DNA from: Deltaproteobacteria bacterium
Lineage (GTDB): Bacteria > Myxococcota_A > UBA9042 > DTJE01
Assembly: GCA_029547805.1 (NCBI GenBank)
Contig: JAKPOP010000010.1
Span: 397,675-461,674 of the forward strand
Length of the DNA: 64,000 nucleotides
Direction of reading: 5' to 3'
The notes under the pieces were generated by a model. The model was not told the origin of the DNA and searched no databases. It was given only the letters and a program-made list of their open reading frames with translations. A program made the translations under genes and the position numbers. Numbering within the stretch: position 1 is the stretch's first letter; every line of letters begins with the position of its first letter. Below are positions 33,100 through 40,851 of the stretch, piece after piece.

Positions 33100-34168
33100 G
33101 CGCCCCGGACCGGATCAGGCCCCCGATGGCTCGGGCCGGTTCGTCCAGCGCATCCCGCCCTCCCTGGCCGGCCATGGCGACAATCCAGGTTCTCTGATCC
33201 CGGGGACCGCGCCGCCGCTGCAGGAAGACGTGGTCGCTGAACCAGTCCATCGCATACCCCGGCTTGTGGAAGCACGCGATCCGCTCCGGCAGGAAGGCCT
33301 GCCGCAGGCCCCGAACGACACCCAGGCCCCGGACCCGCCTCCGGGAGAGGGCACTGCGGACCAACGCCACCTCCCAGGGTCCCAGGGCCAGCCGTTCCGC
33401 CTCCGGAAGGTCCCGGTGGATCATCACCCGACGCATCAGGTCGCAGAGGTCCAGCAGGGACGTGCAGTTGCCCAGGTCCCGGCACCCCTCCCGGATCGTC
33501 CCGACGCAGCCCGGTTCCTCCCGGACCCGGGACCCCTCCCAGACAGTCCGCGGCGGCGACACCCGGAGCACTCCGACCCCCAGGTCCGGGTCCATCACCC
33601 GGTGGGAGTAGCCCCGGAGCAGCACCGTGTCCCGAAATCCCCGTTGCTGGAGCCACCGGTTCAGGCCGTCGCCGGTCACCACCTCCACCAGCTGGTCGAA
33701 GGCCTGGTTGTCACTGGCCGTCAGGGCCCGGCGCACAAGGGACTCCACGACCCTCGTCTCGTCGCCGGTCCCGTAATGGAAGGTGACCCGGGCCGCCGGC
33801 GAGAAGCCCCAGGCCCGCAGCCGTTCCAGGGCGGCCACGGCCGCGAAGACCTTCACCGTGGACGCGGGCCACCAGTCCTCCCGATCCCGAGAGGTCCCAA
33901 GCCAGTCCCAGAAGCGGTAGCGGGGCGGGGTCCCCAAAGGCCCCCCCACGACCTGGACCACCAGGGCCTTGAACCCCCGCGGCAGCCCCCCGCGGTCCGG
34001 TCCCCACAGCCGGGGCAGCGTCTCCCGATCCACCGCTGCCTGGTCGCCCCACGAGGCGGCCTTCCCCCACAACGCTGCCTCCACGGGTTCGTTCCTCCGC
34101 GTCTTCCGGACCGGAACAGGGCCTTCGAGTCTTCCCGAAGCAGGCGCCGGGGAGTCGGCCCCCATCAT
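33056..34168 (-). CDS. Beta-lactamase-like serine hydrolase
   Basis: This 370-residue protein resembles class A beta-lactamase / penicillin-binding serine hydrolases. The SxxK motif is STVK (Ser103, Lys106), an SDN motif follows at 152-154, and the third motif is HKPGY where KTG is usual. No obvious signal peptide is seen in the first 30 residues; the export route is unclear. The ATGATG start overlaps the nrdD-type gene's stop (ATGA), so it is coupled to the NrfD-like gene, an odd partner. A role in binding a peptide-linked substrate or in cell wall turnover is possible; resistance is not shown. Confidence 0.7.
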   Translation of the reverse strand: MMGADSPAPASGRLEGPVPVRKTRRNEPVEAALWGKAASWGDQAAVDRETLPRLWGPDRGGLPRGFKALVVQVVGGPLGTPPRYRFWDWLGTSRDREDWWPASTVKVFAAVAALERLRAWGFSPAARVTFHYGTGDETRVVESLVRRALTASDNQAFDQLVEVVTGDGLNRWLQQRGFRDTVLLRGYSHRVMDPDLGVGVLRVSPPRTVWEGSRVREEPGCVGTIREGCRDLGNCTSLLDLCDLMRRVMIHRDLPEAERLALGPWEVALVRSALSRRRVRGLGVVRGLRQAFLPERIACFHKPGYAMDWFSDHVFLQRRRGPRDQRTWIVAMAGQGGRDALDEPARAIGGLIRSGALSAAGSWAPGRPPE

Positions 34169-35457
34169 CCATGCGATGGGGTGCCTGCGGGAAGGCCGTC
34201 TTCCCGGGTCTCGCCCCGTGACAGGATCGGCAAGGCCACCTTCAGGGCCACAGTGTAGATCATCAGGCCCAGGGCCCAGATGCCCGCGGTGACCCGCCAC
34301 TCGGTGACACTGGGGCCATACTCGACGATCTCGTGCAACTGGCTCGGGATGAAGCCCGGGACCACCAGGCCCAGGCCCTTCTCGACCCAGACGCCCAGGA
34401 ACGTCATCGCGCAGGCCCCGAGCAGCACCTCCCGGCGCCGGGCCGTCACCGGCAGATACAGCAGCACCGCCGCCAGCACGTTCAGCACCACCGCGGTCCA
34501 GATCCACGGAACCAGGCGCCCGTGGCCGTGCAGTCCCAGGAAGAGATAGCGCGCCGAGTCGGTGTGGGTGCCCCCGGCGTAGAATTCCGTGAACATCTCC
34601 GAGGCCAGCATGAAGAGGTTCGCCAGCACCGTGACCCGAAGGATCCGGGTCAGGGTCCGGATGGGACCTTCGGCAGGCCGAAAGGAGGCAAGACGCTCCA
34701 CCACCGCCAGGGCGATGATGATGAACGCCGGACCGGACACGAAGGCCGACACCAGGAAGCGCGGCGCCAGCAGCGCCGAGTTCCACAGGGGCCGACCGCC
34801 GAGGCCGCTGTAGAGAAAGGCCGTCACGGTGTGGATCGAGATGGCCCAGGCGATGCTGACCAGCACGAAGGGGACGTACCACTTCGGGTCGGGCCGCCGC
34901 CCCAGGAAGCGGGTGTAGAGCAGGTAGCCGCAGATGTGCAGGTTCAGCAGCAGGTAGCCGTTCAGCACCAGTACGTCCCAGGACAGCATCGACAGGGGCC
35001 AGTTGAACTGCCCCAGGCCGGGCACCAGGTGCCAGAAGCGATCCGGGCGCCCCAGGTCCACCAGCACCGACATCATGGACATCACGATTGCGGCCACTGC
35101 CAGCAGCTCGCCGAGGATCACCACCTCGTGCATGGCGTGATCACGATAGAGATAGGCCGGGATGACCATCATCACCCCCCCGGCGGCCACCCCGACACAG
35201 AAGGTGAAGTTCCCGATGTAGAGGCCCCACGAGACGTGGTCCGACATGCCGGTCAGGGCCATGCCGTCCACCACCTGCCGGGCCCAGGCGTGGGCCCCGA
35301 CGAGTGCCACCGCGGTCAGCACGGTCATCCAGGCGTAGAACAGCGGCGAGCCATCGGTCGCAGCCACGATCGCCTGCCACAGGAAGCGCGGGTAGGCCAG
35401 CCGGTGCGGCTCCCTTCGCATCGCGCCTTCCGGCGACGGCACCTGCAGCCCGTCCAC
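34165..35457 (-). CDS. NrfD-type membrane quinol dehydrogenase subunit
   Basis: This 430-residue NrfD/PsrC/HybB-type protein is an integral membrane subunit that exchanges electrons with the quinone pool. About eight to ten membrane helices are visible, with typical motifs GLYIGNFTFCVGVAAGG near the start and LGRPDRFWHLVPG in a loop. The start is GTG after GGAGGAGG. It follows the ferredoxin gene by 24 bases and completes a quinol-oxidising module (NrfC/NrfD-like plus a tetraheme lipoprotein) divergent from napA. It probably feeds electrons to NapAB in place of NapC or NapGH. Confidence 0.88.
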   Translation of the reverse strand: MDGLQVPSPEGAMRREPHRLAYPRFLWQAIVAATDGSPLFYAWMTVLTAVALVGAHAWARQVVDGMALTGMSDHVSWGLYIGNFTFCVGVAAGGVMMVIPAYLYRDHAMHEVVILGELLAVAAIVMSMMSVLVDLGRPDRFWHLVPGLGQFNWPLSMLSWDVLVLNGYLLLNLHICGYLLYTRFLGRRPDPKWYVPFVLVSIAWAISIHTVTAFLYSGLGGRPLWNSALLAPRFLVSAFVSGPAFIIIALAVVERLASFRPAEGPIRTLTRILRVTVLANLFMLASEMFTEFYAGGTHTDSARYLFLGLHGHGRLVPWIWTAVVLNVLAAVLLYLPVTARRREVLLGACAMTFLGVWVEKGLGLVVPGFIPSQLHEIVEYGPSVTEWRVTAGIWALGLMIYTVALKVALPILSRGETREDGLPAGTPSHG

Positions 35458-35481
35458 GGGACCTCCTCCGGGGCGCCGCCC

Positions 35482-36549
35482 CTAGATCGTGAAGAAGTAG
35501 TAGAAGGAGGGGACGGTTCCCAGTTCCTCCTTCAGGACATAGACCCGCTTGTCTGCAATGACTTGCCGGATCTCGGAGCCCGGGTCGAGCAGGTTCCCGA
35601 AGACCCGGGCCCCGGCGGGACAGACCTCCAGGCATGCCGGCAGGCGCCCCTGACGCACCCGGTGCAGGCAGAAGGTGCACTTCTCCATCACCCCCGGCGG
35701 CCGAATGCGGTTCGAGAGGTAGCCCTGGTCGGGATTCACCTCCGATGGAGGCACCTCGGGCCTCGACCAGTTGAACCGCCGGGCATGGTAGGGACAGGCT
35801 GCGGCGCAGTACCGGCAGCCAATGCACCAGTTGTAGTCCACCACGACGATCCCGTCGGGCTCCTTCCAGGTGGCACGCACCGGGCACACGGCGGTGCACG
35901 GCGGCCGGTCGCAATGCTGGCACTGGACGGGCATGTAGGTCTTGTCCGGCTGCGGCACGGGGTGCTCGTAGCGCGATTGGGCCCTGGCCAGGTCCAGCGT
36001 GCCCTTGTCGATCTCCATCACGGTGATGTAGGTGTTGCGGGTCCTGCGGTCGTGGTTGTTCTCCCGGCGACAGGCCTGGGCGCACTGTCGGCAGCCGATG
36101 CAGAGGGACAGGTTCAGGGCATAGCCGTACTTCGTCCGGGAACGGGGAGGCGGGTCTCCGATGGTCACCGGGACACCGTAGTCCCGTCTCGCCTGTTCCT
36201 CCAGCCGCCGGAAGATGCGCTGCTTCTCCTCGGGAGTCAGTTCCGAGTAGTGGCGCTGGAGCAACTCGTCCAGTGTCATGGACTCGCCGAGACCCGCGAG
36301 GGGCGCCAGGGCCTTCCCGAGGGCCACCAGTCCTGCGGCACCGGCGGCGGCCTTCAACAACGTCCGCCGGGCCAGGGGCCGCGTGTCGCAGGACGCATCG
36401 GACGGCGAAGGGGCCCCCGGCGGGCAGGCGCCCGCCCCCCCACTGGCCGTGGTGCCCTGGCCGGGGAGAGAGGCACCGACCCCATCGGGGCTTCCCGGAA
36501 GACGGTCCGGGGAGGATCCCCCATCTCCGGGAGGCCGCGCATCACTCAT
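35482..36549 (-). CDS. Tat-exported 4Fe-4S ferredoxin, NrfC/DsrO-like
   Basis: This 355-residue iron-sulfur protein carries a long N-terminus (60 residues), then a twin-arginine motif RRTLLKAAAG (61-70), so it is exported folded. The rest holds four ferredoxin-type cysteine clusters (CIGCRQCAQAC, CDRPPCTAVC, CIGCRYCAAAC, CTFCLHRVRQGRLPAC), typical of NrfC/DmsB/DsrO electron-transfer subunits that partner NrfD proteins. ATG follows AGGAGGA. Its start overlaps the cytochrome gene's stop by 8 bases. Confidence 0.92.
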   Translation of the reverse strand: MSDARPPGDGGSSPDRLPGSPDGVGASLPGQGTTASGGAGACPPGAPSPSDASCDTRPLARRTLLKAAAGAAGLVALGKALAPLAGLGESMTLDELLQRHYSELTPEEKQRIFRRLEEQARRDYGVPVTIGDPPPRSRTKYGYALNLSLCIGCRQCAQACRRENNHDRRTRNTYITVMEIDKGTLDLARAQSRYEHPVPQPDKTYMPVQCQHCDRPPCTAVCPVRATWKEPDGIVVVDYNWCIGCRYCAAACPYHARRFNWSRPEVPPSEVNPDQGYLSNRIRPPGVMEKCTFCLHRVRQGRLPACLEVCPAGARVFGNLLDPGSEIRQVIADKRVYVLKEELGTVPSFYYFFTI

Positions 36550-37234
36550 GGTTCTCCTCCTGAACATCGGCCGGGGACATCGCCGGACGGGCCTCCGGGG
36601 CACTGGCGGCCTCTGCATCGTCGGACGGTCCTTCCTGGAAGCGCGAGCGAGGCAGCGGTGCGGGGATCATCGGCGGGAAGGCTGGTCGGTGAGGGTTGTG
36701 GCAGACCAGACAATGATTCCGCACCCGGGGGCCCGCCTGCCGATCCCAGTAGCCGTTCATGCCACCGTGGAGACCTCGCTGGAAGTCCCGGTGCTGGAGG
36801 CCGTGACACTGGGCGCAGAGGCGCATCACGTCGGGGTAGTCCACCGGGCGCCCGTCCTGGAGCCGGAATCCCTGGAACAGCGGCGGTTCGTGGCAGGACC
36901 GGCACGTGAGGTCGCCGTGAGCCAGCCGGATGCCCCTATGGAACCCCCCGATCGACACGGCATACCGGTTCTCCTCCCTCGGTTCCAGGAGGTCATGGCA
37001 GACCCGGCAGGGGATCCGTGCGGGCTTCCCCCGGGCATCGTCGAGTCCCGTCTGGGTCCCCAGGACCCCGTAGGGACGGCGCACCTCGTCGGGATGCCTG
37101 GGGACGCCGTTCTCCACCGGCGAGACGGCATCCCCGGACACGGTCGCGGGAGGTCTGGCGGGCCCGGGGCACGCCGACAGCACGACCGCCAGCAATGTCC
37201 CGGCGATCCGCGTCCTCTGCACCGGTCCGAGCAC
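36542..37234 (-). CDS. Tetraheme cytochrome c lipoprotein
   Basis: This 230-residue periplasmic cytochrome has a lipobox LSAC (Cys22) and four CxxCH heme sites (76-80, 111-115, 140-144, 175-179). The C-terminal 45 residues are Pro-Ala rich. The start is GTG after GGAGGAGG (37237-37244). It is the first gene of the minus-strand half of the nitrate respiration locus and probably shuttles electrons from the NrfC/NrfD-like quinol dehydrogenase to NapAB across the 116-base gap's divergent operon. It is not NapC, which is membrane-helix anchored. Confidence 0.88.
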   Translation of the reverse strand: MLGPVQRTRIAGTLLAVVLSACPGPARPPATVSGDAVSPVENGVPRHPDEVRRPYGVLGTQTGLDDARGKPARIPCRVCHDLLEPREENRYAVSIGGFHRGIRLAHGDLTCRSCHEPPLFQGFRLQDGRPVDYPDVMRLCAQCHGLQHRDFQRGLHGGMNGYWDRQAGPRVRNHCLVCHNPHRPAFPPMIPAPLPRSRFQEGPSDDAEAASAPEARPAMSPADVQEENHE

Positions 37235-37274
37235 CGCCTCCTCCGCGTATCAGACCTTTCGGAAACTCTTTACC

Positions 37275-37295
37275 TTGATTTCTGATCGGAATCAA
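37275..37295. promoter_or_regulatory. Palindromic operator between divergent nap operons
   Basis: TTGATT and AATCAA arms flank a 9-base centre (TCTGATCGG), giving a 21-bp inverted repeat midway between the cytochrome and napA starts. FNR boxes have a 4-base centre, so this is not a standard FNR site. A related palindrome precedes the outer-membrane barrel gene at 43771-43794. Confidence 0.5.
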
Positions 37296-37349
37296 GTGTA
37301 AATCAGTCGAAATAGTGTTCGTACCTGGGCCCAGGGGCGGGAGACGACG

Positions 37350-39761
37350 ATGGACGACAGAGTGAATCGCCGGGACTTCCTGGGAACGATGGCTGCCACG
37401 GCGGTGGCCGTGGCGACGGCCGAGGCCCTTCCTTCGGTCGCGGCGGAGCGGGAGACCCGGCCCTTGCCGGACCTGCCCGGCGTGAAGTGGGACAAGGCAC
37501 CGTGCCGTTTCTGCGGCACCGGCTGCCATGTGCAGGTCGGGGTCAAGGACGGCCGGGTGGTGGCCATCGCCGGCGACCGGCAGGCGGACGTGAACCGGGG
37601 ACTCCTCTGCGTGAAGGGCTACCACGTCGGCCTGGCCCTCTACGGCGAGGACCGCCTGACCCGACCGATGCTGCGCCGGAACGGCAGGCTGGAGCCGGTC
37701 TCCTGGGACGAGGCGCTGGACCTCGTTGCCCGGCGCATCCTGGCCGCACCGGACCGGTTCGCGATGTACGGCAGTGGCCAGTGGACGATCCCCGAGGGCT
37801 ACGCGGCCAACAAGTTCATGAAAGGGGGGTTGGGGAACAACCACATCGACCCCAACGCGCGGCTGTGCATGGCCTCGGCGGTTACGGGCTTCCTGTCGGT
37901 CTATGGGGTGGATGAGCCGGCGGGGTGCTATCAGGACCTGGACGAGGCCGACGTGGTGATCCTGTGGGGGAACAACCCCGCCGAGATGCACCCCGTCCTC
38001 TTCAGCCGCATCGTGGACCGGCGCAGCCGCGGGCAGGACGTGACCATCATCGACATCGGCACCCGGCGGACCCGATCGACGGCCATGGCCCAGCACTTCC
38101 TGCGTTTCCGTCCCCACACGGATCTGGCGATCGCCAACGGCATCGCCCACATGCTGCTGAGGCACGGCACCTGGGACCGGGACTTTGTGAATGCCCACTG
38201 CGCCTTTCGGGCGCCGTCGGACCCTCCGACCCTGAACGGCCGGGCCATCTCCTTCGAAGAGTACCGATCCCTGCTGGAACCCTACACGCCGGAGGCCGTG
38301 GAGCACCTCTCGGGGGTCCCGGCGAGGGACATCCGGATGCTGGCGGACCTCTTCGGTCGCAGGGACCTGCGCATCACCTCCCTGTGGTGCATGGGCATGA
38401 ACCAGCACACCCGGGGCACGGCCATCAACGCCCTGGTTCACTCCATCCATCTGCTGAGCGGCCATTTCGGGAGACCCGGGGACGCCCCGACCAGCCTGAC
38501 GGGACAGCCGTCGGCCTGCGGAACGGTCCGGGAGGTGGGCACGCTGTGCCATGCACTGCCCGGCGGGGGCCTCGTCGCCAACGAGAAGCATCGGCGAATG
38601 GCCGAGGAGATCTGGAACGTCCCGGAGGGCCGCATCGCCCCCGAACCGGGCTTCCACACCGTGAAGATGTGGGAGGAGTTCTGCAAGGCCGACGGGGCGA
38701 TCGATACGATCTGGGTGCAGGTGACGAACCCGGGGCAGACCCTGCCCAACCTCCACCGGCTCTTTCGGGGCAGGAAGGGTCTCGCGCACAAGTTCCTGAT
38801 CGTCTCCGACGTGTACCCGACCGCCACGACGGAACTGGCGGACCTGGTCCTGCCCTCGGCCCTCTGGGTCGAAAAGAACGGCATGTTTGGCAACAGCGAG
38901 CGGCGGACCCAGCAGTGGTTCAAGATGGTGGACCCGCCCGGAGAGGCCCGGGACGACTGCTGGCAGATCATCGCCGTGGCACGGCGGCTTCACGACCTCG
39001 GTCATCCCGGCATGCGGGACCGGGAGGGACGATTCCTCTTCTCGATTCGGGACCAGGCGGGCCGCGAGGTGCCAGCCTGGGACTGGAGGCACTACTACGA
39101 CGTCAACGTGGACAAGGCGCTCTTCGAGGAGTACCGGCGCTTCACGCGCATGAAGCACAAGGATCTGGCGCCCTATGACGAGTACGTGAAGGCCCGTGGT
39201 CTCCGGTGGCCCGTCGTGCAGCAGGCCGACGGGTCCTGGCGCGAGACCCGCTTCCGCTTCGCCGAGTTCGACGACCCCTACGTGCGCAAGGGCGCCGTCA
39301 TCCAGTTCTACCACTCGGTCACCGGGGACGACCGGGCCCAGGTCTGGTTCCATCCCTACGAACCGCCCCCCGAATCCCCCGACGCCGAGTACCCGTTCTG
39401 GCTCTGTACCGGCCGGGTCGTGGAGCACTGGCACACCGGGACCATGACCCGCCGCATCCCCCAGTTGCGGAAGGCGATGCCCGAGGCCTACGTCGAGGTG
39501 CATCCGGACGACGCGGCCCGACTGGGCATCGGCAACGGAGACCTGGTGGCCGTGGAGACCCGGCGCGGACGCGTCGTGCTCCCGGCCTGGATCGAAGGCC
39601 GGGGGGCCCCTCCTCCGGGCACGCTGTTCGTCCCCTTCTTCGACGAACGGAGGCTGATCAACGAGTGCACGCTGGAGGCCCACGACCCCTTCTCGAAGCA
39701 GCCCGACTACAAGAAATGCGCGGCGAGACTGGTCCGGGTGACCTCGGGAGGCCGTCCATGA
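37350..39761 (+). CDS. napA: Periplasmic nitrate reductase catalytic subunit NapA
   Basis: This 803-residue molybdopterin bis-MGD enzyme reduces nitrate to nitrite in the periplasm. A Tat signal NRRDFLG starts at residue 6; the 4Fe-4S ligands are Cys52, Cys55, Cys59 and Cys87; the molybdenum ligand is Cys173 in NARLCMASAV. Segments such as DEPAGCYQDL, NPAEMHPVLF and LPSALWVEKNGMFGNSERRTQ match NapA rather than assimilatory NasA or formate dehydrogenase. napB overlaps by ATGA. No napD chaperone gene is present here. Confidence 0.95.
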   Translation: MDDRVNRRDFLGTMAATAVAVATAEALPSVAAERETRPLPDLPGVKWDKAPCRFCGTGCHVQVGVKDGRVVAIAGDRQADVNRGLLCVKGYHVGLALYGEDRLTRPMLRRNGRLEPVSWDEALDLVARRILAAPDRFAMYGSGQWTIPEGYAANKFMKGGLGNNHIDPNARLCMASAVTGFLSVYGVDEPAGCYQDLDEADVVILWGNNPAEMHPVLFSRIVDRRSRGQDVTIIDIGTRRTRSTAMAQHFLRFRPHTDLAIANGIAHMLLRHGTWDRDFVNAHCAFRAPSDPPTLNGRAISFEEYRSLLEPYTPEAVEHLSGVPARDIRMLADLFGRRDLRITSLWCMGMNQHTRGTAINALVHSIHLLSGHFGRPGDAPTSLTGQPSACGTVREVGTLCHALPGGGLVANEKHRRMAEEIWNVPEGRIAPEPGFHTVKMWEEFCKADGAIDTIWVQVTNPGQTLPNLHRLFRGRKGLAHKFLIVSDVYPTATTELADLVLPSALWVEKNGMFGNSERRTQQWFKMVDPPGEARDDCWQIIAVARRLHDLGHPGMRDREGRFLFSIRDQAGREVPAWDWRHYYDVNVDKALFEEYRRFTRMKHKDLAPYDEYVKARGLRWPVVQQADGSWRETRFRFAEFDDPYVRKGAVIQFYHSVTGDDRAQVWFHPYEPPPESPDAEYPFWLCTGRVVEHWHTGTMTRRIPQLRKAMPEAYVEVHPDDAARLGIGNGDLVAVETRRGRVVLPAWIEGRGAPPPGTLFVPFFDERRLINECTLEAHDPFSKQPDYKKCAARLVRVTSGGRP

Positions 39762-40507
39762 GCAGCGACGGGCGGGTGGCGCGGGGACTGCACCTGCTGC
39801 TGGCGGCCTCCCTGGGCGTGTCGGTGGTGGGATTCGTGGTGGGCCTGCGACCGGTGGAGCGGCTCGATCGGGAGGAGGACCGGGGAGCCGCCCGGGCCGC
39901 CGCCTCGGGGGAGGCGATGCCCGCGACCCCCTGGTGGTCCCTCGGGGACCGAAAGGCAGGTCCCTGGAGACAGGTGACCAGCGACCTCTCGGTGCTGCGG
40001 GCAACCCTCCCCGCGGAGGCTGATCCCGTTCCTCCGTTCGACCCAAAGTCCCGATCGACGGCGGTGGCGCTGCGCGCCCAGCGGCGGGCCTACGACGGAG
40101 CGCCCCCGTGGATTCCCCACCCGGTGGACGAGCAGTCGTCGGCGGCCTGCCTTGCCTGCCACGGCCCCGGGATGCGGGTGGCGGACCGGACGGCGCCGGT
40201 CATGAGCCACGAGCCGCGCAGCCAGTGCCTCCAGTGCCACGTCTCGACCGCAGCGAAGCGGCCGGGTGCCGAGGCCCCTGAGGTCGTCAACACCTTCACC
40301 GGCCTGCCGTCCGCAGGACGCGGGGCGAGGGCCTGGGAAGGCGCACCGCCCCTCATCCCCCACCGGGTCTTCATGCGCGAGAACTGCCGGTCCTGTCACG
40401 GCGTCGCCGGATTGGCCGGTCTCCGGACGACGCATCCCGCACGGCAGAACTGCACGCAGTGCCATGTGCCGGCCGAGTCGCCGCTCCCCTTCGCCCGGGA
40501 ATCCTGA
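39758..40507 (+). CDS. napB: Tetraheme NapB with duplicated diheme module
   Basis: NapB is normally a diheme electron-transfer subunit of nitrate reductase. This 249-residue version has an N-terminal membrane anchor (about 11-30) and then two copies of the NapB core: residues 110-162 (RAYDGAPPWIPH, CLACH 131-135, SH, CLQCH 157-161) and 191-238 (RAWEGAPPLIPH, CRSCH 210-214, TH, CTQCH 232-236). Thus there are four hemes instead of two. The start overlaps the napA stop. Confidence 0.88.
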   Translation: MSSDGRVARGLHLLLAASLGVSVVGFVVGLRPVERLDREEDRGAARAAASGEAMPATPWWSLGDRKAGPWRQVTSDLSVLRATLPAEADPVPPFDPKSRSTAVALRAQRRAYDGAPPWIPHPVDEQSSAACLACHGPGMRVADRTAPVMSHEPRSQCLQCHVSTAAKRPGAEAPEVVNTFTGLPSAGRGARAWEGAPPLIPHRVFMRENCRSCHGVAGLAGLRTTHPARQNCTQCHVPAESPLPFARES

Positions 40508-40509
40508 CC

Positions 40510-40851
40510 ATGCCTGGACGCCTCACCCGGAGATCGTGGCTGACCGGCGCCTGGCTGCGCCCGCCCCCGGCCCCACCGGTGCCGTGGGTGCCCGTCGAGG
40601 CGGGATCGGAGGCACCGGAGCCCCAGGCGACAGAGCCCGACGCCGGACAGCGACGCGTCCCGGTGGCCATCGACCCGCAGCGCTGCATGCCCTTCTGTCT
40701 GACCTGCATCGAGCGGTGTCCCGTGCCGGGGGCCCTGTCCCCGGGACGACGCGGCCCGATCCTGGACCCCCGTTCCTGCAACGGCTGCGGAGTCTGCCTG
40801 CACGTCTGCCCCTCCCCGGGCCGTCCACTGGTCGCCGCCGGCACGCGCTAG
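40510..40851 (+). CDS. napF: NapF-like ferredoxin
   Basis: This 113-residue protein begins with a basic RRSWLTG segment like NapF proteins and has two 4Fe-4S motifs (Cys59, 63, 66, 70 with one extra spacer residue in the first; Cys90, 93, 96, 100). NapF helps activate cytoplasmic NapA before Tat export. ATG lies 2 bases after the napB stop. It ends inside the 3-prime end of the convergent phosphoesterase gene (4-base overlap). The middle is Pro-rich, and canonical NapF proteins carry more clusters, so this is a reduced form. Confidence 0.75.
   Translation: MPGRLTRRSWLTGAWLRPPPAPPVPWVPVEAGSEAPEPQATEPDAGQRRVPVAIDPQRCMPFCLTCIERCPVPGALSPGRRGPILDPRSCNGCGVCLHVCPSPGRPLVAAGTR

Noticed and set aside
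33056-34168. Antibiotic resistance by the beta-lactamase-like gene
   Set aside because: KPG replaces KTG, no secretion signal is evident and no resistance context exists, so resistance cannot be claimed.
37275-37295. Standard FNR or CRP binding site
   Set aside because: The half-sites TTGATT/AATCAA are separated by 9 bases, not the 4-base FNR or 6-base CRP centre.
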